The notes: generated by a model not told the origin, from the letters alone. Shown: positions 26,721 to 36,061, numbered from the stretch's first letter. The stretch is 51,068 bases of DNA from Treponema sp. (GCA_031273325.1 JAISSB010000071.1:1-51068), one strand, 5' to 3'. Made by a program: numbers and translations.

Positions 26721-26736
26721 ATTCTTATTCAAAAAA

Positions 26737-27111
26737 ATGAATTATTTGTGTGTTATTTTTGGCGGTGGAATTGGATCTTTACTACGGTATATTTCTTCTC
26801 ACTTAATTAATACATTGAGTGGTTTAATATTTCCAGTAGGGACATTATTTGTCAATATGATTGGATCATTGTGTATAGGGTTTTTGTTTTATATAGTAAA
26901 AACACGTACTATGAATACTGAATTACAGCTTCTGCTTATGACAGGATTTTTAGGAGGATACACAACATTTTCAACATATACATTAGAAACAGTACAATTT
27001 GTTCTTAACAATGAATTTAGAAAAGCAATATTTAATATATTAATTAATAACATTTTATGTTTATTGTTTGTTTTATTCGGGATAAAATTTGGTAAGCTTT
27101 TAATAAAATAA
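26737..27111 (+). CDS. crcB: Fluoride exporter CrcB/Fluc
   Basis: A 124-residue membrane protein with four hydrophobic helices and the Fluc motifs GGGIGSLLRY, GTLFVNMIGSLCIGF and GFLGGYTTFSTYT. It works as a dual-topology dimer forming a fluoride channel. There is no ribosome site: the 16 bases between tRNA-Leu and the ATG are attcttattcaaaaaa. No fluoride riboswitch is seen. The gene is more AT-rich than the ribosomal block. Confidence 0.92.
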   Translation: MNYLCVIFGGGIGSLLRYISSHLINTLSGLIFPVGTLFVNMIGSLCIGFLFYIVKTRTMNTELQLLLMTGFLGGYTTFSTYTLETVQFVLNNEFRKAIFNILINNILCLLFVLFGIKFGKLLIK

Positions 27112-27203
27112 TTAGTAAATTAACAATAATTTTCATTAACTACATTATTAAAGATTAAAAATATATAAGATATATATAGTGGATTGATAAATATGGAGAA
27201 ATA

Positions 27204-27977
27204 ATGCATCAAAAGGTAATATTTTTAGATATTGATGGAACACTTATTTTGGGGAATCAAGGCCCTTTCCAGTTTGATATACAACAAATACAAAAAGTAC
27301 ACAACTTTGGTCATAAAGTTTTCATTAATACGGGACGGTCATATTCAAATATACCTTTAGTATTTCGAAATGTTTCATATATAGACGGTTTTATTTTGGG
27401 GAGCGGTTCTCATGTTGTTATTAATGGAAAAACCGTTTACCATAAATTGATATCACAAGATGTGCTTAATAAAATTTGTCATTATTATCTAACTAATAAA
27501 AATAAATGGTGTGTTTTTGAAGGAGAATTTTACAATTATGCAATTAATGATTTTGATAAATCTATGTTTGTTACCGGAATTGTTTCTATTGAAGAAAGTG
27601 AATTCTTCTCCAAAGAATATCCATTTATAACCAAATTAACATTTGGTGGACAATTAAATGACGATGATGAAAGAAAATTTTTAGAAGATTTTTTTCAATT
27701 AAATAGTTTTTCAGATTATTTTGAAGGAATAATTAAGTATGAAAATAAAGCAAATGGAATGAAAATTGTGTTAGAAAATTTAGGAATTTCTCAAGAAAAT
27801 ACTTTAGCAATAGGGGATAGTATGAATGATATGGAAGCAATTCGTTTTGCCAAAATTGGTATTGCAATGAAAAATGCCTGTGACGAACTCAAACAACAAT
27901 CTGACGACATTACGGACGATTATTTACACGGTGGGGTTGGGAAAGCTTTACAGAAATGGGTTAACACTAGCTGTTGA
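27204..27977 (+). CDS. HAD-superfamily phosphatase, Cof type
   Basis: A 257-residue cytoplasmic hydrolase. Motif I is FLDIDGTL (nucleophile Asp9, Asp11), motif II INTGRS, motif III lysine in NKANGMK and motif IV IGDSMNDMEA. The roughly 100-residue cap between motifs II and III is of the Cof (type IIB) kind. Such enzymes dephosphorylate sugar phosphates, nucleotides or cofactors; the substrate is unknown here. The start follows tatggagaa. The gene is very AT-rich, like crcB. Confidence 0.9.
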   Translation: MHQKVIFLDIDGTLILGNQGPFQFDIQQIQKVHNFGHKVFINTGRSYSNIPLVFRNVSYIDGFILGSGSHVVINGKTVYHKLISQDVLNKICHYYLTNKNKWCVFEGEFYNYAINDFDKSMFVTGIVSIEESEFFSKEYPFITKLTFGGQLNDDDERKFLEDFFQLNSFSDYFEGIIKYENKANGMKIVLENLGISQENTLAIGDSMNDMEAIRFAKIGIAMKNACDELKQQSDDITDDYLHGGVGKALQKWVNTSC

Positions 27978-28002
27978 TAATGTTATATGCTATACTATCT
28001 TT

Positions 28003-28404
28003 ATGTCAGTGGTTTCAGACCTTTTGGCTATGTTCAAACGATTGTTGAACCAATGTCAAGAATTATTTAAGTCAATTATTCAAGATCGACGGATATTTCT
28101 TATAATCGCTGCTTTAGTGGTAGTTGTATGTATTTGCATACTTACTTTAAGTATTGCTATGTCTTCTCGTTTAAAAACTTCAACTGTCTCTGATAGTTTT
28201 AGCGTAGCCGAAATTCCTCAAGAAGAAATTTTTACTATGGACGAACCTGATTTTCTTCCTCCGATACTCTTGCAAAGAGAGCCGCAACCGTGGACAGTGG
28301 AGAATATTCTTCCGTTTTGGACTGACCCTTTAGAGAATGGAGAATTAGAGTGGCGAGAACGAATCCGTAGTTCAGTTGATATTTTGTTACAAGAGGTTCC
28401 TTAA
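28003..28404 (+). CDS. Single-span membrane protein of unknown function
   Basis: A 133-residue protein. I start it at ATG 28003 (MSVVSDLLAMFKRLLNQ), because the longer ORF-track start runs through the end of the HAD gene in another frame. A hydrophobic helix at about residues 30-53 (FLIIAALVVVVCICILTL) is followed by an acidic, proline-containing exterior part (DEPDFLPPILLQREPQPW). No ribosome site is seen; TATACT lies six bases upstream of ATG, so it may be leaderless. It is two bases from the next envelope gene and likely co-transcribed with it. Confidence 0.7.
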   Translation: MSVVSDLLAMFKRLLNQCQELFKSIIQDRRIFLIIAALVVVVCICILTLSIAMSSRLKTSTVSDSFSVAEIPQEEIFTMDEPDFLPPILLQREPQPWTVENILPFWTDPLENGELEWRERIRSSVDILLQEVP

Positions 28405-28406
28405 AA

Positions 28407-29522
28407 ATGTGTGCTAGATTTAGCATTATAATGCTATTAATTGTTATGACAGTAATAGTTTCTGCCCAGGAAATTCCCTCGGTGATACTTCCATTACCAG
28501 GATTGGACGTAACCGCAAATATTATTATTACCGATGAACCAGTATTTGATCGCCCTGAAATTGTCTTGCCTCCTTCTTTTACACCGGGAGCAACAGTAGC
28601 GGTATCAGTACCTGATCCGAATCCTCCACCGTACATATCACCACAAACGGACATAGAGCCTCGACAAACTCCAGTACCAGTACGTCCTACTCCATCTTCT
28701 CCAGCAACGACTCAAACTATAGTACCTTCTCAACAGACTCAGACACCACCACCTTCCCAGCAAGCTCAATCACCGTACTCCCGAACTGTACGGGTGCAGG
28801 TTGGTCAAATGTTAGAAATTCCTTATAGAGGGAATGATTGGGTTTATCTTGGAGAAGCGAACGCTCAGCGTGGATTAGCTTACGATTCACGAAGATTAGA
28901 TCCTGAGGGTTACAGTTTTATCTTCAAGATAAATAATCCGGGGACATATATTCTAAAATTTTATAAGCAGGATTTTTTACATAATTATATAATTAATGAT
29001 CTTGTGCAAGTTCAAGCGGGAGAAGCACCAACATTCTCTGCAACGACATGGTTTAATCCGCCACCACAACCAAGTCGCGTTACAGCTTCTCCTCGGTGGC
29101 CGACTCCGCTTGAAGAAATGTCTACAGTTTCTTTAGCTAATACTTTCGTACAAACTCCAAAAGAACCAGCGGTTCTCTTTAATGAAGAAAATTCTAACCC
29201 ACCACAGAAAGCAGAAACACAACCAGCTGCTGTTCAAGATATTTATAGTTATTTTGTTGAAGCGGATAAAGCGTTCAAAGCAGGGGACATTGATACTGCA
29301 TTTACATTTATCGAACAGTTTTATGAACAATACCCTTTGGGAACAGATGAAATCTGGTGGCTTTATGGGCAACTTTTTGAAGCATCTAGTCCGCGGCGTG
29401 ATATTCGAGCGGCAATTGAATGTTATAAGAGGTTGGTACAAGAATATCCGCAAGGTCAGCGAGTAAGTGACGCGCAAAAGCGAATTTCATATTTAGAACG
29501 ATACTATTTTACTATTCAATAA
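28407..29522 (+). CDS. Periplasmic proline-rich protein with C-terminal TPR-like repeats
   Basis: A 371-residue exported protein with a signal peptide ending IVSAQ. A Pro/Thr/Gln-rich linker covers about residues 60-125 (VRPTPSSPATTQ, PPPSQQ). A beta-type domain lies at about 128-205 (VRVQVGQMLEIPYRGNDWVYLG, NNPGTYILKFYKQDF). The C-terminal quarter has TPR-like helices (FVEADKAFKAGDIDTAFTFIEQFYEQYP, IECYKRLVQEYPQGQ) like YbgF/CpoB or BamD-type coordinators. It probably works at the cell envelope with the upstream membrane protein. pheT follows after 10 bases. Confidence 0.8.
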   Translation: MCARFSIIMLLIVMTVIVSAQEIPSVILPLPGLDVTANIIITDEPVFDRPEIVLPPSFTPGATVAVSVPDPNPPPYISPQTDIEPRQTPVPVRPTPSSPATTQTIVPSQQTQTPPPSQQAQSPYSRTVRVQVGQMLEIPYRGNDWVYLGEANAQRGLAYDSRRLDPEGYSFIFKINNPGTYILKFYKQDFLHNYIINDLVQVQAGEAPTFSATTWFNPPPQPSRVTASPRWPTPLEEMSTVSLANTFVQTPKEPAVLFNEENSNPPQKAETQPAAVQDIYSYFVEADKAFKAGDIDTAFTFIEQFYEQYPLGTDEIWWLYGQLFEASSPRRDIRAAIECYKRLVQEYPQGQRVSDAQKRISYLERYYFTIQ

Positions 29523-29532
29523 TGAGGGATAT

Positions 29533-31266
29533 ATGCCAAAAATTGAAGTTAATGAAGCGTTGTTTTTTCATTTGGTTGGACAATATTTTGACAATCGCGA
29601 GGATTTTGAAGCAGCGCTTATGTGTGCTAAAGCAGAATTGGACGAAGTGTCAGATTCAAATCTTCCAATATATGAACGGAGTTTGAAAATTGAACTTAAT
29701 GATACCAACCGTCCGGATCTATGGGGGACAGCAGGTTGTGCGCGCCAACTACGGGTGTATCTGACTGCAACTATCCCGCAGTATACATTTTTTTCAGCTA
29801 ACCAGAAGAGTTGTTCTACTTCGCATACCGTAACCGTTGAAAAAACAGTGCAACAGGTACGTCCTTATCTTGCCGGTTTTATTGCTTCAGGTAAAACTAT
29901 CACAGATGCCAGCTTAAAAGATATGATTCAAACTCAAGAAAAGTTAGCTGATAATTTTGGTCGCAAACGTCGCACTGTTTCTATGGGATTGTACCGAATT
30001 GCCGCCATTAAGTGGCCTATCCATTATAAAGCGGTTGATCCTGATTCTGTATCTTTTGTGCCTCTCCAATGGGAGACACCGCTTACATTACGTGAAATCC
30101 TCAAACAACATCCAAAAGGGAAAGAGTATGCCTTTATTCAGGAGCATGAATCGTTGCACCCACTTCTCATTGATTCAACCGGAGCTGTTTTATCCTATCC
30201 TCCAATTATTAATTCTGCTGATTTAGGGGCGGTACAAATTGGAGACAGTGAGATATTTATTGAATTAACTGGAACAGATATTCAAGCGGTTACCCTTTCT
30301 GCTTCAATTATGGCTTGTGATTTGGCAGACCAAGGTTTTAATATCGAGCCTGTACTTGTTAAGTATGAGTATGACACACCGTTCGGACAACAAACGGTAA
30401 CTCCGTACTATTTTCAAGATCCCGTTTTTTGTTCATTTTCACGCATTGAAAAGTTTCTGGGAGAAAAAATTTCCGCTGATGATGCTCTCTATTATCTTGC
30501 AAAGATGGGCTGTCGTGCCGAAAAAGCTACAGGTTCGGATATATCTGATTATGAGGAAGGACTGCGGTTATTTCCCCCGGAATACCGTAATGATTTTCTT
30601 CATGCTGCCGATGTTATGGAGGATCTTATGATTGGACGTGGGTTAAACACGTTTAAGCCTGCTCGTCCCCGTGATTTTACGGTGGGGCGGCTCAATCCAT
30701 TGACAGTATTGAGCCGTTCGGTCAAACAGATTTTAATTGGACTTGGTTATCAGGAAATGATCTATAATTACCTCGGTTCCAAAAAAGATTTTGTTGATAA
30801 TATGGAAAATAACAGTGGTACTATTATCAAAATAGCTAATCCTATGTCAGAGAATTATCAATATGTCCGCGACAGTATTTTAGCTTCTCTCTTGACCAGT
30901 GAAGCTGTTTCAGGACATGCCACTTATCCTCACCAAATTTTTGAAGTAGGAAAAATTGTACGCCGCGCCCCTACAGAAAATTACGGTAGCGTAACCCGCC
31001 ACCATGTCGGGTTCTTGATAGCTAATAAAGAAGTTAGCTTTAATATTGCTGCCGCTCATTTACAAACGCTTTTTTATTATCTTTCACGTGAATATATAGT
31101 TGCAGAATCGATAGATACACGGTTTATTCAAGGGAGAGCAGCAAATATTTTGTTCAAAAATGAAATAATCGGTGTATTTGGAGAAATAAATCCGACAGTT
31201 TTAGAACATTGGGGTATTACAGTACCGTGCATTGGAGTAGAAATTGATCTTGAAGCTATACTGTAA
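29533..31266 (+). CDS. pheT: Phenylalanyl-tRNA synthetase beta subunit, archaeal-type
   Basis: A 577-residue protein, much shorter than the about 795-residue PheT of most bacteria. It lacks the N-terminal tRNA-binding (EMAP-like) and C-terminal anticodon-binding domains. It begins [19 protein letters not shown] and has [12 protein letters not shown], a B3/4 editing region, B5 ([32 protein letters not shown]) and a catalytic-like core ([22 protein letters not shown]). Archaeal/eukaryotic-type PheRS in spirochaetes is known. It forms a tetramer with PheS, which is not in this window. Confidence 0.95.
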   Translation: MPKIEVNEALFFHLVGQYFDNREDFEAALMCAKAELDEVSDSNLPIYERSLKIELNDTNRPDLWGTAGCARQLRVYLTATIPQYTFFSANQKSCSTSHTVTVEKTVQQVRPYLAGFIASGKTITDASLKDMIQTQEKLADNFGRKRRTVSMGLYRIAAIKWPIHYKAVDPDSVSFVPLQWETPLTLREILKQHPKGKEYAFIQEHESLHPLLIDSTGAVLSYPPIINSADLGAVQIGDSEIFIELTGTDIQAVTLSASIMACDLADQGFNIEPVLVKYEYDTPFGQQTVTPYYFQDPVFCSFSRIEKFLGEKISADDALYYLAKMGCRAEKATGSDISDYEEGLRLFPPEYRNDFLHAADVMEDLMIGRGLNTFKPARPRDFTVGRLNPLTVLSRSVKQILIGLGYQEMIYNYLGSKKDFVDNMENNSGTIIKIANPMSENYQYVRDSILASLLTSEAVSGHATYPHQIFEVGKIVRRAPTENYGSVTRHHVGFLIANKEVSFNIAAAHLQTLFYYLSREYIVAESIDTRFIQGRAANILFKNEIIGVFGEINPTVLEHWGITVPCIGVEIDLEAIL

Positions 31267-31288
31267 TACGTGCAATATTTAAAAAACA

Positions 31289-32143
31289 TTACGGATTAAG
31301 GATACGAGCAACGTTAAGTACAGCGTCTGCAAAACGCGGTCCATAACGGTATACAGTGTCTGCGTCCACCCAAGCTATTCGTCCAACGCGAACCGCTTCA
31401 AGAGAAGCAAAAACGGTTTTATTCTTGAGCCATGTGTGTATAGTTGGTCTATCCGAGCCTGTAAGAATCCACTGCGGAGCGCGGAGTACCACATGTTCTG
31501 CGCTTATAAACGGGTATTCTTCAGTAAGATCATGAAAAATATTGAGGCCGCCCCCAAGTTCAATGATTTCATTGATAAATGACGAAGCGCCAACAGTCAT
31601 AAAAGGTTCTTCAGTTAAAATCCATAACACACGGGGAATTGATTTTCCAGCACGTATGTTCTTTGCTTGTTGTATTTTAGTATTCATTGTCTGAATCAGT
31701 GTTTGTGCATCTTTTTCGTGACCGCTAATAATGGCTAACTGTTCGATAGTGTACAGTATTTCTTTGTATGAATGAGGTTCGACAGCAAAAGTTCGTATAC
31801 CAAGCGATTCTAATATGCCATTAATGCGTAAGTGCATAGTTCCGGAAAGAATTACAATATCTGGATTAAGCAGTATTATATGTTCAACATTAATAGTTGC
31901 TCCGGCAAAACCGCCAACAGACGGTACGTTTTTAACACGCGGCGGATAATTACAGTAATCTGTCCTGCCAGCTACCGTATTTTCCGCGTTGAGAGCATAG
32001 AAAATTTCTGTTACCGAAGGAGATAAGCTAATAATCCGCTCAGCCGGCTTTTCAAATGCTATTGTTCGTCCCCATACGTCCGTTAACAGTACCGCATGAC
32101 AAGGAACGGTTAAAAATGCAAACAATAAAAGAAACATATTCAT
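31289..32143 (-). CDS. BtuF-like periplasmic binding protein (cobalamin or iron chelate)
   Basis: A 284-residue protein with a signal peptide (MNMFLLLFAFLTVPCHA). It has the helical-backbone binding fold of the BtuF/FecB family: AERIISLSPSVTEIFYAL, the DYCNYPP loop, NVEHIILLNPDIVI and TVGASSFINEIIELGGG. DYCNYP is typical of BtuF-like cobalamin-binding proteins, but iron-complex binders cannot be excluded. No permease or ATPase partner lies nearby. It is convergent with pheT (22-base gap) and divergent from the radical SAM gene. Confidence 0.85.
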   Translation of the reverse strand: MNMFLLLFAFLTVPCHAVLLTDVWGRTIAFEKPAERIISLSPSVTEIFYALNAENTVAGRTDYCNYPPRVKNVPSVGGFAGATINVEHIILLNPDIVILSGTMHLRINGILESLGIRTFAVEPHSYKEILYTIEQLAIISGHEKDAQTLIQTMNTKIQQAKNIRAGKSIPRVLWILTEEPFMTVGASSFINEIIELGGGLNIFHDLTEEYPFISAEHVVLRAPQWILTGSDRPTIHTWLKNKTVFASLEAVRVGRIAWVDADTVYRYGPRFADAVLNVARILNP

Positions 32144-32175
32144 AGTATTGAAAGATAGAGATATTTAATCAATAC

Positions 32176-32205
32176 TTGATACTTTCTTCAATTTTCTTCT
32201 AATAT
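32176..32205 (+). promoter_or_regulatory. Promoter giving a probably leaderless radical SAM mRNA
   Basis: TTGATA (32176-32181), an 18-base spacer and TAATAT (32200-32205) sit so that transcription would start about seven bases later, at or next to the ATG at 32213. There is no Shine-Dalgarno sequence. Confidence 0.5.
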
Positions 32206-32212
32206 TTTTGAT

Positions 32213-34546
32213 ATGTATAGTATTGATCCGCTTCACGTATTTTCTCACGAACTGTTATCTGTTGAAAAACCAAGCCGATATATCGGCGCAGAATATGGTT
32301 GCCAGGCTTCTCCTCACGCATTATTGCAAACTGTTATTGCTTTTCCGGATATGTATGAAATTGGCATGAGCAACCAAGCTATTAAAATTATATACAATCG
32401 GATCAACCGTATCCCGCATATTTCTTGCGACAGAGTCTTTGTGCCGGCTCCTGATTTTGAACAACTGTTACGTGAACGGAACATTCCGCTCTATGGGCTT
32501 GAAACCGGGAGGGCGCTTAAAGAATTTGATCTGCTCCTCATTAGTTTTGGTTATGAATTGGGGATTAGCGGGGTACTTAACATACTCGATCTGTCGGGTA
32601 TTCATTTGCACCGATCTGATAGACAGGACGATGAGCCGATTGTGATTATGGGAGGTCCATGCATATCAAATCCGCTCCCTTACAGTCGTTTTATCGATGC
32701 GTTTTGGATTGGCGAAGCAGAAGACGGCTTCTTTGCATTAATGGAAACTGTGCTTGATTTAAAGATTCACAAAAGATCTCGTGCAGATATTCTTGAATAC
32801 ATCTGTTCTGCTCCTTCGGTATGGACTCCGGACAAAAAAACGGCAATCCGGGCGTACGATAAACATTTTACCGACCGTGACGTACAATCGGCACTATTTC
32901 CCATTCCTAATATGAAAGTCATACACCCCCATGGGACGGTTGAAATTATGCGCGGTTGTCCCAATGGGTGCCGATTCTGTCATGCCGGCTATTGGTACCG
33001 TCCTACCCGTCAAAAAGATGCTGCAACAATCTGTGCGGAAGTGCATGCGCTTATTTATCAGGGAGGGTACCGTGACATTAGTCTTTCGTCACTGTCCAGC
33101 GGCGACTATGTGTATTTAGGCAATTTGGTCGAAAGTCTCAACCGCCGTTACCGGGACGAACACATTTCCTTTCAGTTGCCAAGTCTTCGTACTTCAACCT
33201 TTTCTTTAGATATGTTTGAAAAAATAGCTGAAGTTCGTAAAAGCGGACTTACGTTCGCTATTGAAACACCGGATATACAGTTGCAGCATTCGCTCAATAA
33301 AGAAGTTTCTCTTGATTCTGTCTGTGCGCTTATTTCCGAAGCAAAACAACGCGGGTGGCGCACAGTTAAATGTTATTTTATGATTGGGTTGCCTTTTAAT
33401 ACTGAAGATGAAGCGCTGCCTATTGTTGATTTTGTAAACACTGTTGCACGCCGTACGAACATACATTTGAACGTTGCTGTTGGAACGTTTGTACCAAAGC
33501 CGCACAGTCCCTATCAGTATGCACAACAAATGGACGAACAACTGTCTCAAAAGAAATTAAACTTTATTCGTTCAGAGCTTAAGCGGAAAGGACATAAAGT
33601 AAGTATTCAAGATCCGTTTTTATCGATAATCGAGGGGATTTTAAGCCGCGGAGACGAATCGGTCGGAACAATGATAGAAGAAGCGTATCTTAAGGGGTGC
33701 CGCCTTGATGCGTGGACAGAATTTTGTAAAAAGGATATATGGCGCGCTGTATTTAAAGAACATCATGCGACTGTTGATTCTATTCTTGCCGGAAACACGC
33801 ACGCATGGCAAAGCATTGATTCGGGGGTACAGCCGGATTATTTCGCGTATGAATTACAGCAATCTGACAATCACGCATTAACTGCTCCGTGTACCCAAGA
33901 CTGTCCCCATTATTGCGGTATTTGTGACGAAAACACAACTATCGTGCATAATACGACCGCTGTTATCCCGGAATCAAAGCCGGTTATTAACTATCCGGAT
34001 AATAGTACGCACCGCATACTCTTTTCATTTTCTAAGACCGGACCGGCGATTTTTCATGCTCATCTATCGCTTATGGAGATATTTTCAGCTGCGTTTACCC
34101 GCGCCCGGATTTCCCTCTGCTATTCTCACGGTTTCAATCCGCTCCCGCGGCTTGAAATTGCAGCCCCCCTTGCACTGGGTATTCACGCATACCATGAAAT
34201 TGCAAGCATCGATGTTCAAGAACCTATTGAACATTCACTATTTATTGATACAGTAAACAAGTGTTTACCGCCGGGCATTTTGATTACTCAAGCGCTTAAT
34301 ATCATTATTCCGCAGGGTGCAAAAAAATGGGCGCTTGCCCCTTTGGTATGGGGTTTTCTCTACGCTCCGCACGATACTGTGCCGGTTAAAGCAGAAAAAG
34401 CATACCGTCAAGGGAAGCTTAATGGTGGAAACATAGAACGGAAAACAGTATTCGCAAAAGATGAATCGAATAATCCGGAATCTTTTTTTACTGTGTATCC
34501 CCGGTTATGTAGTCCGCTTAACCCGTCCCAAGATAAGCAGCTTTAA
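32213..34546 (+). CDS. Radical SAM protein fused to DUF2344
   Basis: A 777-residue protein. A B12-binding-like/UPF0313-type N-terminal region (MSNQAIKIIYNRIN, GYELGISGVLNILDL, IVIMGGPCISNPLPYS) leads to the radical SAM core with the 4Fe-4S motif CPNGCRFC at about residue 250 and LSLSSLSSGDY. The C-terminal 190 residues match the DUF2344 family (ILFSFSKTGPAIFHAHLSLMEIF, YSHGFNPLPRLEIAAPLALG). In many bacteria these are one fused or two adjacent genes; the family is linked by context to RNase E/G and ribosome genes but its reaction is not known to me. The 3' end overlaps livF on the other strand by 29 bases. Confidence 0.9.
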   Translation: MYSIDPLHVFSHELLSVEKPSRYIGAEYGCQASPHALLQTVIAFPDMYEIGMSNQAIKIIYNRINRIPHISCDRVFVPAPDFEQLLRERNIPLYGLETGRALKEFDLLLISFGYELGISGVLNILDLSGIHLHRSDRQDDEPIVIMGGPCISNPLPYSRFIDAFWIGEAEDGFFALMETVLDLKIHKRSRADILEYICSAPSVWTPDKKTAIRAYDKHFTDRDVQSALFPIPNMKVIHPHGTVEIMRGCPNGCRFCHAGYWYRPTRQKDAATICAEVHALIYQGGYRDISLSSLSSGDYVYLGNLVESLNRRYRDEHISFQLPSLRTSTFSLDMFEKIAEVRKSGLTFAIETPDIQLQHSLNKEVSLDSVCALISEAKQRGWRTVKCYFMIGLPFNTEDEALPIVDFVNTVARRTNIHLNVAVGTFVPKPHSPYQYAQQMDEQLSQKKLNFIRSELKRKGHKVSIQDPFLSIIEGILSRGDESVGTMIEEAYLKGCRLDAWTEFCKKDIWRAVFKEHHATVDSILAGNTHAWQSIDSGVQPDYFAYELQQSDNHALTAPCTQDCPHYCGICDENTTIVHNTTAVIPESKPVINYPDNSTHRILFSFSKTGPAIFHAHLSLMEIFSAAFTRARISLCYSHGFNPLPRLEIAAPLALGIHAYHEIASIDVQEPIEHSLFIDTVNKCLPPGILITQALNIIIPQGAKKWALAPLVWGFLYAPHDTVPVKAEKAYRQGKLNGGNIERKTVFAKDESNNPESFFTVYPRLCSPLNPSQDKQL

Positions 34547-35225
34547 CCGATTCATCGTGCATAAGGTCGTGTGCAGTGCCGGATCGGGTAATTTCTCCGG
34601 TTTCGAGGATATATGCACGGGTAGCAATGCTTAAAGCTTTGTATGCATTCTGTTCAACGAGCAGAATCGTTGTTCCCCGATCATTAATCGTCTTGATAAT
34701 GGTAAATATTTCGTCAACAAGGAGCGGTGCCAACCCCATTGACGGCTCGTCCATAAGGAGCAGTTTCGGCTTTGCCATGAGCGCTCTCCCCATAGCAAGC
34801 ATTTGTTGTTCTCCGCCGGAAAGCGTTCCTGCGATCTGCCGAATCCGCTCTTTAAGCCGCGGGAAGATATTAAAGACCGTCTCCATGTCATGGCGGATTC
34901 CCGCTTTATCATGGCGTGTATAGGCGCCCATTTCCAAATTATCAAGCACGGTCAAGTTCGCGAATATCCGCCGTCCTTCCGGAACCTGCACCAAACCGGC
35001 AGCAACGATACGGTCGGGGGCGCGCTGGGAAATATCAACCGTATCAAACTCAACCGTACCGGACGTCTTTTTTATGATGTTCGATATAGCGTGCAGCGTT
35101 GTTGTCTTTCCTGCTCCATTTGATCCGATCAGACTGATAATTTCTCCGGTATGCACTTCAAAGCTGATACTGTGGAGAGCTTTAATGGTGCCGTACTGAA
35201 CGTTCAATTTCGAAACGTTAAGCAT
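34518..35225 (-). CDS. livF: Branched-chain amino acid ABC transporter ATPase LivF
   Basis: A 235-residue ABC ATPase starting MLNVSKLNVQYGTIKALHSI at ATG 35225, overlapping the livG stop by eight bases (the ORF-track start is seven codons too early). Walker A is GSNGAGKTT, signature LSGGEQQML and Walker B LLLMDEPSMGLAP, and GLVQVPEGRRIF is typical of LivF. It would energise hydrophobic amino-acid uptake with LivG. Its last codons overlap the radical SAM gene end to end. Confidence 0.93.
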   Translation of the reverse strand: MLNVSKLNVQYGTIKALHSISFEVHTGEIISLIGSNGAGKTTTLHAISNIIKKTSGTVEFDTVDISQRAPDRIVAAGLVQVPEGRRIFANLTVLDNLEMGAYTRHDKAGIRHDMETVFNIFPRLKERIRQIAGTLSGGEQQMLAMGRALMAKPKLLLMDEPSMGLAPLLVDEIFTIIKTINDRGTTILLVEQNAYKALSIATRAYILETGEITRSGTAHDLMHDESVKAAYLGTG

Positions 35226-36018
35226 GATTAACGCCTTCTGTACCAAGATAAGCTTTTATGACGGCGGGGTTGCTTCGAATCTCGTGCGGAGTCCCTTCGG
35301 CAATAATTTTACCGTAATCAAGAACAATGATCCGCTCGCAAATACCCATAACGAAGCGCATATCATGCTCGATCAGTAAAATAGTAAGCTTGAAGCGTTC
35401 ACGGATAAGCGAGATCAGTTTCATGAGGCTATCTGTTTCTTGAGGATTCATGCCGGCAGCCGGCTCGTCGAGCAGCAGTAAGATAGGCTCGGCTGCCAAT
35501 GCCCGGGCGATTTCAAGTTTCCGCTGTTCTCCATACGGCAAATTCCGTGCCAGCTCATATTTCTTTGCGGCAAGAGCAAAAAGTTCCAACAGTTCGTGCG
35601 TTTTATGGATCATCCGCTGTTCGTCTTCAAAGAACCGGGGCAAGCGGAAAAGCACTTCAAAAGGGTTTTCGTTTCTGCTTGAATGGAGCGCAATCCGCAC
35701 ATTATCTTCAACGGTTAAATTCCCAAAGAGCCGTATATTTTGAAAGGTCCGCGAGACGCCGATACGGTTTAATTCTGCGGGGGCTAAGTGTGCTGTTCTC
35801 TGCACCTTCCCCTGCCGGTTGAGCACCCGTATTTCTCCGCTTGTCGGAGGATAAATGCCCGAAAGCATATTAAATACCGTTGTTTTCCCCGCTCCATTGG
35901 GACCGATCAAGCCCACAAGTTCGCCGCTGTGTACCGTACACGAAAAGCCGTTCACCGCCTTCAGTCCGCCGAAGGTAATCGAAATATCTTCAGATTCCAA
36001 TAATTGTTTTCTTTTCAT
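35218..36018 (-). CDS. livG: Branched-chain amino acid ABC transporter ATPase LivG
   Basis: A 266-residue ABC ATPase with Walker A GPNGAGKTT, the LivG features RIGVSRTFQNIRLFGNLTVEDNV, signature-like LPYGEQRKLEIARAL and Walker B LLLLDEPAAGMNP, plus a C-terminal AYLGTE. It pairs with LivF. Normally livM, livH and livK precede it; here repeat DNA lies directly upstream, so the permeases must be encoded elsewhere or have been lost. Confidence 0.93.
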   Translation of the reverse strand: MKRKQLLESEDISITFGGLKAVNGFSCTVHSGELVGLIGPNGAGKTTVFNMLSGIYPPTSGEIRVLNRQGKVQRTAHLAPAELNRIGVSRTFQNIRLFGNLTVEDNVRIALHSSRNENPFEVLFRLPRFFEDEQRMIHKTHELLELFALAAKKYELARNLPYGEQRKLEIARALAAEPILLLLDEPAAGMNPQETDSLMKLISLIRERFKLTILLIEHDMRFVMGICERIIVLDYGKIIAEGTPHEIRSNPAVIKAYLGTEGVNHA

Positions 36019-36061
36019 AAGATTTGATCTATTTTATTGCCCCGCACCGTGATATTCAAGA

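Noticed and set aside
26721-26736. Fluoride riboswitch ahead of crcB
   Set aside because: Only 16 bases separate tRNA-Leu and crcB, too short for the crcB motif RNA.
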